Shown in pieces: positions 6,600 to 13,166 of a DNA stretch of 13,517 bases; within the stretch, counting starts at the first letter, position 1; the number at the start of each line of letters is the position of its first letter. Where the stretch lies: positions 1 to 13,517 of the forward strand of contig JBPEXY010000043.1 in assembly GCA_052031065.1 (NCBI GenBank), written 5' to 3'. The notes beneath the pieces are model-generated. The model had not been told where the DNA came from. It searched no databases and was given only the letters and a program-made list of their open reading frames with translations. Origin of the DNA: JBPEXY01 sp052031065 (GTDB taxonomy: Bacteria; Pseudomonadota; Gammaproteobacteria; Immundisolibacterales; Immundisolibacteraceae). The position numbers were made by a program, and so were the translations under genes.

Positions 6600-7880
6600 T
6601 CAGATGCGGATCTCCACGAAAGCTTCATCGCGCATCCGTTGCAGCCATTCGGCGATTTCCTGGTCTGCTTTCCTGGCGCGAATCTGCGAAGCGGCACGGC
6701 GGCGCAACTGTTCTTCGGTGTCGTCAATCTGACGGATATCGGTGAGTTGAATCAGGTGCCAGCCAAACTCGGTTCTCACCGGCTTGCTGATCTGGCCAAT
6801 CTGTAGTTCTTTTAAGGCGGCTTCAAATCGATCAACCATCTGCCCCGCCGTTACCCAGCCTAGATCGCCACCATTGATTGCTGAGCCGGGGTCGTCGGAA
6901 TGGGCGCGGGCCAGTTCGGTGAAGCTCTCGCCGACTTCAATCCGGTCGAGCAGTCCGGTAATTCTCTGCAGCGCCTCGTCGGAGCTTACCAGCTCGTCTA
7001 CCTGGATCAGGATGTGGCGCGCTTTGCGTTGCTCCACCATGTGGCGCTCCTGCTGCTTCAGCTCTTCAAGGAACAGAATGTGCAGACCCGTTGAGCTACG
7101 TAAAATGCCGGAATATTCGCCCGGTTGTAGTGTCGCGGCAGCATCAGCGAACAGGTTGGGCAGGGTTCCCAGTTCGCGCCAACCCAGGTCACCACCCTGT
7201 AGCGCATTCTGGCCATCTGAATGGTTGATGGCCAGCTGAGCGAAGTCTGCGCCCTGAGCCAGCTGAGCAAGCAGTCCTTCGGCGCGGGCAGTCGCCTCGT
7301 CGATATCTTCCCGCGCCGCGCCTTCAGAGAGGGAGATCATGATATGGCGCAGGTGGAATGAGCTGCCGTCGCCACCGAGGGTTTTCTGCCGAGCGAGGAA
7401 GTTTTCGATTTCACGATCACTGACGGCAATGCGGTTGATCACATCGCGCTGTTTCAGGTTGGTCAACAACATTTCGGTGCGGATGTCTTCGCGAAAAGTT
7501 TCAAAGGAGAGTCCGTCTGCTTCCACCGCCTGTTTCAGCCCGCTGAGACTCAGGCCATTGCGGGTGGCAATATTTTCAAGCGTCAGGTTTAGCGCTTCAT
7601 CACCGATTTCCAGACCGCTGCGGGAGGCGACCTGCAGTTGAATCAGCTGAAGGATCTGCCGGTTAAGGAGTTGCGGAATCAGCACTTCCGGCGCGGGAGG
7701 TACGGTTCCGCGAGATCGCATTTCGGCCATTATCTGGTCGAGTTGGCGTTCCAGTTCGCTTTGCAGAATGACCTGATCATTGACTACAGCGACGATACGG
7801 TCGGCTTTCGCTACGCTGGATAGCGCCATCAGGCAGAGAAGAAAAGCTCCCAGAAGGGGTTGAAACAGTCTGATATTCAT
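6600..7880 (-). CDS. surA: Periplasmic chaperone / peptidyl-prolyl isomerase SurA
   Basis: SurA escorts unfolded outer-membrane proteins, including LptD, across the periplasm to the BAM complex. The protein has 426 residues (E. coli 428). A signal peptide is clear: a short basic start, hydrophobic core LLGAFLLCLMAL, and a likely cut after A26 (VAKA before DRIVAVVND). The N-terminal chaperone domain (about 27-170) includes VVNDQVILQSELE. Two parvulin domains follow, at about 174-275 (FHLRHIMIS, GGDLGWRELG, TGLHILFLE) and 285-385 (KARHILIQVD, NGGDLGWVTAGQM, EFGWHLIQL). A C-terminal helix (about 390-425) completes the core fold. The frame extends upstream to a TTG at 7916, but the ATG at 7880 gives the proper signal peptide. 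No good Shine-Dalgarno precedes it. It lies 137 bases after lptD. Confidence 0.97.
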   Translation of the reverse strand: MNIRLFQPLLGAFLLCLMALSSVAKADRIVAVVNDQVILQSELERQLDQIMAEMRSRGTVPPAPEVLIPQLLNRQILQLIQLQVASRSGLEIGDEALNLTLENIATRNGLSLSGLKQAVEADGLSFETFREDIRTEMLLTNLKQRDVINRIAVSDREIENFLARQKTLGGDGSSFHLRHIMISLSEGAAREDIDEATARAEGLLAQLAQGADFAQLAINHSDGQNALQGGDLGWRELGTLPNLFADAAATLQPGEYSGILRSSTGLHILFLEELKQQERHMVEQRKARHILIQVDELVSSDEALQRITGLLDRIEVGESFTELARAHSDDPGSAINGGDLGWVTAGQMVDRFEAALKELQIGQISKPVRTEFGWHLIQLTDIRQIDDTEEQLRRRAASQIRARKADQEIAEWLQRMRDEAFVEIRI

Positions 7881-8017
7881 CGTTGTTAAAGAATGGGTGA
7901 GTCTGATAAAAGTCAAATCGATACCGCTGGGTGAAGAGCTGAGCTGCTGGCCTGCGCTAAGTAAATCCAGCTGAATATGGAATAGATGCTACTTGCGCAT
8001 GCGTCGCTGCAGACTGG

Positions 8018-10309
8018 TTACTCTGCTTCCAGCGGATAACCGAGAATCCCGTCAGCCAGTAGCTCGCGTACCGGGTTGCCGACGCTGGTGAGCCCCTTGA
8101 ATTCAAACTGCAGTAGCAGTGCGTGATTCATATCGTCATCGATATCTTTCACCCAGTGGCGGGACACCACGCGCACTGCGTAGCAGCAGCTGTCATATTC
8201 AAATCCGGCAAAACTGTCGAGAGATTTATCCTCACGCAGGGAGTAATTGGAACGACCAACAAAACTCCAGTTTTCAGTAATGGGCCAGGCAACGGAGAGA
8301 TCGGTCTGCTCCAGGTTGGCGATACGCGAGCGGTAGGCAAGATTGATAATGTGTCGATCATCCCGGCGATAGCGCAGGCTAAAGGATGTTTTGGTCGATG
8401 CTTCCAGATCAGGGTCCCACTGCCAGGTGGCGCGGGTGGTCAGGTTGCGGGTGAGCCGGGCATCCAGCTCGGTCACATATTCCGATGTGCTGTCATTGTC
8501 GGCAGGTGTGGCGGTGCCGAGCCTGACTTCACGATCATCAAAATAGAGAATCTGGCCAACGCTGGCTTTTAGTAGTTCGCTGCCGCCATCGGATAGCATC
8601 CGCGAAGTCAGTGCCAAGGTTAGCTGGTTGGCGTCTCCCTGCCGGTCCGGTCCGCTAAAACGGTTGGTCGAGAAAAGACGGTAGAAGTCGATGTCCTGTT
8701 CGTTGGTATCAAAGCGCGGAATGTCGCTATGGTCTTCTTCTGGTACATAGAGGTAGAAGGCGCGGGGTTCAAGGGTTTGTAACAGACCCAGCCCCCAGAG
8801 ATTGACATCACGCTCGAAGAACAGGCCCGAATCGAGACTCACTATCGGGGTGAAGCGGTCAGGATTGCTGTCGAGTCCCGTAATCTGGTTATCGAGATCG
8901 TAGGTGGTATACCTGAGCCCGAGCGCAGGCTCAATAAAATAGGCCGGGCGTTCATGACGCATCCGAATGGTTGGGTAGAAATCGAGACGGAAACCATCTA
9001 CCTTGCTGTCGCTGTCAAACCAGGTGGTTTCTGCGGTCAGGTCATAGTCGAGCAGGCCGTTGAACAGGTCACCTTCAGTGGTCAGTTGCAGCTGTGGCAG
9101 GCGCTGATAGGGGCGGGTGCCTTCAAGGGTCTGGTAACCTTCAAAGTTGGCGGAGAGACTCCAGCCGTTGCCGCTATATCTGGTGGTGAACTGGCGTCGA
9201 AGATGGGTGACGCTGGTGCTGGTGAGGTCGTCGCCGAAATCTTCAAAATAGTCGTCATCTGAGACGTAGTTGTAGTCAACTGAATAACTGAGGCGAGAAA
9301 ACGCCCGGCCGTCCAGCTCCCAGAAAAACCCCTTGCGGTCCTCGTCAGTCAGATCATCGCTGGGCAGGTAGGCCAGACTGGTAATGCCCGAGTTGCTAGG
9401 CTGCAGATGGCGGAAAGTCATCTCGGTCATCAGCCCCCGTTTCTCGATCAATCGGGGAGTAATCAATGCGTCGTAGTTGGGCGCGATATTCCAGTAGAAG
9501 GGGGTGGTTACTTCGGCGCCATCATCGCTGCTTGAGCCGTAGGTTGGTACCAGAAACCCGGTTTTGCGCTCTCTGGAGATGGGAAAGGTTGCAAAGGGGG
9601 TGTAAAAGACCGGGACACCTTTGAACCTGAGCGACATGTGGCGTGCTGAACCCTCTCCGGCTTCACCATCCAGAGTGAATTTTCTTGCCAGCAGCTGCCA
9701 GTCACTTTTCCCGGGTGGGCAGGTGGTAAACGTTGCTTCTTCCAGATCGTGGAGATTTTTGCCGTGGCGAATAATTTTTACCGCTTTGCCATGAGCCCGT
9801 TTTTCGCGTAATGCGTAGGTGGCATTTTCGATGGTGCCGATATCGCTGACCAGGTTCATCTGCAGCGAGTCACCCTCCACCAGTATATCCGGGTCGCTCA
9901 GCAGCACTGCACCGCTAGCGTCGACATCATCGGTAGCTTGATCGTAAAAGAGGGTTTCAGAAGTGATCCGGGTGCCTTCACGGCGCACGTCCACGTGGCC
10001 GCGCATTTCGATCTGGTTTTGTTCCAGCGTCTCCGATTCATCTGCACTGACTTCGGTTACTCCCGGCGCTGTAATCGCCGATGCGCTGTCGGCAAATGGG
10101 TCGGTCGGGTAACACTGATCAGTCGCCTCGGCGGTTGCGATTGATAACAGCAGCGGCGCGTAGAGCAGTTTCCGGTATCGGTTGTTTTTGTAGGTGTTAA
10201 TTTTGGTTGAGACCCGATTAATGTTATGCCGGGACCGGCAACTGGCTTTGGTTCGCCCAGTGTCTGAATTTGGACTCGTCAGCCTGCAATTGGTCCACTT
10301 TTCTGTCAT
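8018..10309 (-). CDS. lptD: LPS-assembly outer-membrane protein LptD
   Basis: LptD is the beta-barrel that, plugged by the lipoprotein LptE, inserts LPS into the outer leaflet of the outer membrane. As read, the protein has 763 residues (E. coli 784). An OstA/LptA-like beta-jellyroll spans about 95-205 (EMRGHVDVRREG, FYDQATDDVDASG). The barrel follows, with GVPVFYTPFATFPISRERKTGFL where it begins. The four cysteines whose non-consecutive disulfides are needed for function are present: C66 near the mature N-terminus, C197 (FTTCPPG), and the pair C708-C709 (EYDSCCYAVRVVSRHW). The signal-peptide hydrophobic core LLYAPLLLSIATAEA starts only at about residue 48; the only ATG in frame is at 10309, giving an unusually long N-terminal extension. 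It is the first gene of the lptD-surA-pdxA-rsmA operon. Confidence 0.97.
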   Translation of the reverse strand: MTEKWTNCRLTSPNSDTGRTKASCRSRHNINRVSTKINTYKNNRYRKLLYAPLLLSIATAEATDQCYPTDPFADSASAITAPGVTEVSADESETLEQNQIEMRGHVDVRREGTRITSETLFYDQATDDVDASGAVLLSDPDILVEGDSLQMNLVSDIGTIENATYALREKRAHGKAVKIIRHGKNLHDLEEATFTTCPPGKSDWQLLARKFTLDGEAGEGSARHMSLRFKGVPVFYTPFATFPISRERKTGFLVPTYGSSSDDGAEVTTPFYWNIAPNYDALITPRLIEKRGLMTEMTFRHLQPSNSGITSLAYLPSDDLTDEDRKGFFWELDGRAFSRLSYSVDYNYVSDDDYFEDFGDDLTSTSVTHLRRQFTTRYSGNGWSLSANFEGYQTLEGTRPYQRLPQLQLTTEGDLFNGLLDYDLTAETTWFDSDSKVDGFRLDFYPTIRMRHERPAYFIEPALGLRYTTYDLDNQITGLDSNPDRFTPIVSLDSGLFFERDVNLWGLGLLQTLEPRAFYLYVPEEDHSDIPRFDTNEQDIDFYRLFSTNRFSGPDRQGDANQLTLALTSRMLSDGGSELLKASVGQILYFDDREVRLGTATPADNDSTSEYVTELDARLTRNLTTRATWQWDPDLEASTKTSFSLRYRRDDRHIINLAYRSRIANLEQTDLSVAWPITENWSFVGRSNYSLREDKSLDSFAGFEYDSCCYAVRVVSRHWVKDIDDDMNHALLLQFEFKGLTSVGNPVRELLADGILGYPLEAE

Positions 10310-10335
10310 CTCTCATTGTGCTGAGCCTGATGCTC

Positions 10336-10362
10336 ATCATACACCAAAATTGGCGCTGTCAG
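10336..10362 (-). promoter_or_regulatory. Candidate promoter for the lptD-surA-pdxA-rsmA operon
   Basis: On the minus strand CTGACA (10362-10357) matches the sigma70 -35 consensus at five of six bases and TATGAT (10341-10336) matches the -10 at five of six. They are separated by only 15 bases, shorter than the preferred 17. Transcription would start near 10329, about 20 bases before the lptD ATG at 10309. It lies in the 82-base gap after the HAD phosphatase gene. I could not find a convincing sigma-E promoter, although in E. coli lptD and surA respond to sigma-E. Confidence 0.4.
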
Positions 10363-10375
10363 ATCGTCCCTGGGC

Positions 10376-10391
10376 AGCCTGGTAACAGGCT
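10376..10391 (-). other. Short perfect hairpin just after the HAD phosphatase gene
   Basis: AGCCTG, a four-base loop, and CAGGCT form a perfect 6-bp stem one base after the HAD stop codon. Transcribed on the minus strand it is not followed by a T-run, so it is not a standard intrinsic terminator. It may mark the 3' end of the HAD message or partly insulate it from lptD. Confidence 0.3.
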
Positions 10392-11078
10392 CTAGTTCTG
10401 CTTTTTGATGGGATCAACCGAGCCGCTTCGCAAGCTGATGATCGTCCAGCCACGGTCCGCGGCAGTGTTGCGAAGGATGTCGTCGGGATCAGTCGCGACA
10501 GGATGATCAACCCACTCCAGCAGCGGCAGGTCGTTATGGGAGTCGGAGTAGAAGGTCGCACCCTTCGAATTGCGGCGGTACTGATTCATCCAGCTGCGCA
10601 ATCGGTCTATCTTCCCAGCCTGAAAACAGGGCGGATGCAGATAATCGCCGCTGAAGCTGCCGGCTTCGAACTCGGGTTCTGATGCCAGCAAATGACTGAC
10701 ACCCAGCAGACTGGCGATTGGTGCCGTAACAAACCGGTTGGTTGCGGTGATGATCACCAGGATGTCACCCTGCTGTCGGTGACTGTTCAGCAGGGCGGTA
10801 CTGCCTGGGGCGATGATCGGTTTAACGATTTCAGCGATAAAGCTTTCGCGTAGCGCGAGTAGTTTTTCCAGCGTCAGTCGGGTCAGCGGTTCCAGTGCGA
10901 ACCGCAGGTAGGCGTCGATATCGAGTGCCCCGTCCTTGTATTGCTGGTAAAACTGAAGGTTGCGCTCTTCGTAATGGTCTTTGTCCACCACACCCTGGTG
11001 GCATAGAAATTCACCCCAAAGGTAATCGCTGTCACCCTGTAGCAGGGTGTTATCAAGATCAAACAGTGCCAGGGCCAT
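10392..11078 (-). CDS. HAD-IB family phosphatase (SerB-like fold)
   Basis: A cytoplasmic haloacid-dehalogenase-family phosphatase of subfamily IB, 228 residues. Motif I is FDLDNTLL with nucleophile D7 and D9; motif II is IITATNRF with T111; the conserved lysine is probably K156 (AGKIDRL); motif IV is YSDSHNDLPLL with D179 and D183. The helical cap lies at about 15-90. The wording ITATNRFVTAPIA and YSDSHNDLP fits the HAD-IB group usually named SerB-like. The Pseudomonas member next to rppH (PA0335) has, as I recall, been linked to histidinol-phosphate phosphatase activity, so phosphoserine phosphatase is not assured. The frame extends upstream to a TTG at 11153, but the ATG at 11078 starts directly at the conserved MALALFDLD. 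The Shine-Dalgarno is poor. It diverges from rppH and lies upstream of lptD on the same strand. Confidence 0.9.
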   Translation of the reverse strand: MALALFDLDNTLLQGDSDYLWGEFLCHQGVVDKDHYEERNLQFYQQYKDGALDIDAYLRFALEPLTRLTLEKLLALRESFIAEIVKPIIAPGSTALLNSHRQQGDILVIITATNRFVTAPIASLLGVSHLLASEPEFEAGSFSGDYLHPPCFQAGKIDRLRSWMNQYRRNSKGATFYSDSHNDLPLLEWVDHPVATDPDDILRNTAADRGWTIISLRSGSVDPIKKQN

Positions 11079-11313
11079 AAGAGTGTTCGGTACCGTGTGG
11101 TTTGGGGAGGAAGGCCGTTTAGATTGTTTGCAGCGGCTACCCAAGTGATTCAATCTGGGATCAGCAGCGCTGTTTTACCCGCTTATTGTAATGATCGTGA
11201 CCCTCCACCGGCCAATCAGCCCTATGAAAAGTGAGTAAATCGCGGCATCATTCCCAATAACGTGCTGAAGGTGCGGACTGATTGAGAGAAGATTGCAGAA
11301 CGGAAATATACAC
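11079..11313. promoter_or_regulatory. Divergent intergenic region between the HAD phosphatase and rppH
   Basis: This 235-base region must hold the start signals of two divergent genes. On the minus strand TACAAT (11190-11185) is a five-of-six -10 match for the HAD gene but has no good -35. On the plus strand no clear promoter stands out; TTGAGA at 11283-11288 lies 16 bases from AAATAT but too close to the rppH start to serve it. An 8-base palindrome, CGGTACCG, lies at 11088-11095. I see no small RNA or conserved ORF. Confidence 0.35.
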
Positions 11314-11826
11314 GTGATTGATACCGATGGATTTCGCCCGAATGTGGGGATAATCGTGGCCAATAGTAGCGGTGATCTGCTTTGGGCACGGCGTGTCGGT
11401 CAGGCCTCATGGCAGTTTCCTCAGGGTGGTATTCGCCGTGAAGAGACCCCGGAACAGGCGCTGTTCAGGGAACTTGAAGAAGAGGTTGGTCTGTTCCCGG
11501 AAGATGTTCAGGTCCTCGGGCGAACTCCTGGATGGCTCCGTTATCACCTTCCCAAACGGTATCTTCGCAAGCGGCGCACCAGCTGTATCGGCCAGAAGCA
11601 GATCTGGTTTCTGCTGAGGCTGGTCGGTGATGAGCGACGTATTCGTCTGGATTGCTGTTCGGTACCGGAGTTTGATCACTGGCAGTGGGTTGATTACCAG
11701 ACTCCGGTCAATGAAATCGTCGAGTTTAAGCGTGGCGTTTATCGTCAGGCGCTGGAGCAGCTACGGGCGACCTGGTGTGAACATTTCGCTGCGCCATCAG
11801 TGGTACGGGGATCCTCAGCATATTAA
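11314..11826 (+). CDS. rppH: RNA pyrophosphohydrolase
   Basis: RppH removes pyrophosphate from the 5' end of triphosphorylated (or diphosphorylated) mRNA, leaving a monophosphate that speeds RNase E decay. The protein has 170 residues (E. coli 176). The N-terminus IDTDGFRPNVGIIV matches E. coli MIDDDGYRPNVGIV. WQFPQGGI leads into a complete Nudix box at about 38-60 (G38, E44, R52, E53, E56, E57, G59), followed by WLRYHLPKR and CIGQKQIWFLLRL. I chose the GTG at 11314 because it reproduces the family N-terminus; GGA at 11302-11304 gives a weak Shine-Dalgarno. An in-frame TTG at 11293 behind GAGAGAAGA is the alternative and would add seven residues. The next gene, hemX, begins 101 bases later. 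Confidence 0.95.
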   Translation: MIDTDGFRPNVGIIVANSSGDLLWARRVGQASWQFPQGGIRREETPEQALFRELEEEVGLFPEDVQVLGRTPGWLRYHLPKRYLRKRRTSCIGQKQIWFLLRLVGDERRIRLDCCSVPEFDHWQWVDYQTPVNEIVEFKRGVYRQALEQLRATWCEHFAAPSVVRGSSAY

Positions 11827-11913
11827 AAATGAAAACAGAGTTATCCGGCCTGGTCTCAGTATCTCAGCTTCTACGGGGCATTCTTAATGCAGCGTAAAGA
11901 TATTCCTTTCCCC

Positions 11914-11922
11914 AAGGTGAGG
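11914..11922 (+). promoter_or_regulatory. Ribosome binding site that sets the hemX TTG start
   Basis: AAGGTGAGG ends five bases before the TTG at 11928. The nearby ATG (11887) and GTG (11917) are in other frames, so TTG with this purine-rich site is the best-supported start. Confidence 0.55.
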
Positions 11923-11927
11923 TCGAT

Positions 11928-13166
11928 TTGAGTTCTACCGAACGCCTAAGCGGACAGCAGTCTGAAGGTCTGACAACTGATACCGACTCTCCCCCGGAAA
12001 CTGCGCTACCGCCAGGGGCTGAATCGGCCTCGAAAACGGCGCCTGAGTCTGGGCATGAACCGATAGACGGCGGCAACCCGCCCAAACCGCACGCCAGTGT
12101 ACTGGATTCCCACTCCGGCCAGTCTGCCAAAAGGTCGGCGGTGTGGCTTTTTGGTCTGGTATTAATCATCGGTGCGGGGGTTGTTGGCTGGATTTACCGT
12201 AGCGAAATACAGAACAGTCCAGGCGTGCGGTTGCTTGTTGATGGTGCGGAACAGCTGGCGCAGCTCCAATCTGAGTCAGACCAACAGCAGGAAAATATCT
12301 TAGCGGTTGTAGCTGAAGTTAAAGTGCTTCGTAAACAGCAGGAGAATCTGTCGAGAAGTTCGATCGAGCTTGCTGCGCAGATGGCGAAGCAGGTCACCGA
12401 AACCGAAAACCGGTTACAGGGGAGGATAGCCAGCCTGGAACAGCTGTTGACTCAGCAGCACACCGATTGGCGGGTTTATCAGGTGCGCCAGTTGCTGTTT
12501 CTGGCCCAGCAGCAAGTCGAAATCAGTGAGGATATTGGCGGAGCATTACTCGCCTACGATCGCGCAGATCGCCTCCTGGCAACAGATGGCTCTTCCCGGT
12601 GGCTGACGTTGCGGCAATTAATTGCAGAGGCGAAATCGAAATTGTCGACCCTGCCGGACAGGGATCTCGACGGGCTGAGTCTGAGTCTTCAACAGCTGCA
12701 ACGGCGGATTGAAACACTGGACCTTGGTCACCAGTTTGTTCCCTCTGAGGTCGCAGCGCCGGCGCTGCCAGCGGAACAGTCGTTAACTGGCGGTTGGCAG
12801 CAGAAGCTGATTTCCGGGTGGCGCAGGTTGCTCGATGAGCTGAAAAAGCTGGTACGCGTTCACCCACCGGAAGAGCGGTTTGCGTTGCCTTTGAAACCAG
12901 ACCATCAGCAGATGATTCGTCAGGTGCTCGTGGTTGAACTGGCAGTTGCCCGCCTGCATCTCTTACAGGGGAATGAGGCTTACCATGCCAACCTTGATCG
13001 GGTGGTAGCAACGCTCCAACAGCTTGGTCTTGCTCAGGAGAAGGTAGGCCCGCTGGTTACCGAACTGCACAGGCTTAACCGGGTCGGGCTAAGCCATCAG
13101 CTTCCTGATGTTTCCGCTCCTCTGACCTGGATGACTGATTATCTGTCAGGGGGCGCAGGGGAGTGA
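11928..13166 (+). CDS. hemX: HemX family inner-membrane protein
   Basis: HemX is a bitopic inner-membrane protein found with HemY; its exact role in haem metabolism is unsettled, and the frequent label 'uroporphyrinogen-III C-methyltransferase' is not supported because the protein lacks that fold. It has 412 residues. Residues 1-69 form a Pro/Ser/Glu-rich cytoplasmic tail. One membrane helix follows at about 71-90 (AVWLFGLVLIIGAGVVGWIY) after a basic KR. A long Gln/Glu-rich coiled coil spans about 105-180. Then comes the conserved HemX region with DWRVYQVRQLLFLAQQQV (a QVRQLL.LA.Q pattern) and ALLAYDRADRLL. The start is TTG at 11928 behind AAGGTGAGG. It overlaps hemY by 4 bases (GTGA). In many relatives hemC and hemD come just upstream; here the preceding gene is rppH. 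Confidence 0.93.
   Translation: MSSTERLSGQQSEGLTTDTDSPPETALPPGAESASKTAPESGHEPIDGGNPPKPHASVLDSHSGQSAKRSAVWLFGLVLIIGAGVVGWIYRSEIQNSPGVRLLVDGAEQLAQLQSESDQQQENILAVVAEVKVLRKQQENLSRSSIELAAQMAKQVTETENRLQGRIASLEQLLTQQHTDWRVYQVRQLLFLAQQQVEISEDIGGALLAYDRADRLLATDGSSRWLTLRQLIAEAKSKLSTLPDRDLDGLSLSLQQLQRRIETLDLGHQFVPSEVAAPALPAEQSLTGGWQQKLISGWRRLLDELKKLVRVHPPEERFALPLKPDHQQMIRQVLVVELAVARLHLLQGNEAYHANLDRVVATLQQLGLAQEKVGPLVTELHRLNRVGLSHQLPDVSAPLTWMTDYLSGGAGE

Noticed and set aside
6108..6806. Long plus-strand frame (232 codons) opposite pdxA and the surA 3' end
   Set aside because: It is antisense to two confidently identified genes, has a Ser/Arg/Pro-rich composition typical of shadow frames and crosses the pdxA-surA junction.
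7881..7916. Upstream TTG start extending surA by 12 residues
   Set aside because: The ATG at 7880 begins a normal signal peptide; the extension would push it inward.
7881..8017. Separate promoter for surA in the lptD-surA spacer
   Set aside because: A TTGACT occurs on the minus strand, but no -10 match lies at 16-18 bases and no sigma-E-like pair is convincing.
11088..11095. Palindrome CGGTACCG as an operator
   Set aside because: Eight bases with no symmetric flanks is not more than expected by chance and no regulator gene is near.
11079..11153. Upstream TTG start extending the HAD phosphatase by 25 residues
   Set aside because: The extension is polar and unlike the family; the ATG at 11078 starts right at the conserved first strand before the DxD motif.
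12523..13011. Minus-strand frame of 162 codons opposite hemX
   Set aside because: It is a shadow of hemX with low-complexity composition and no family resemblance.
11928..13166. Calling hemX a uroporphyrinogen-III C-methyltransferase
   Set aside because: The protein is a membrane-anchored coiled coil and lacks the SAM-binding tetrapyrrole methylase fold; the name is inherited from old annotation.
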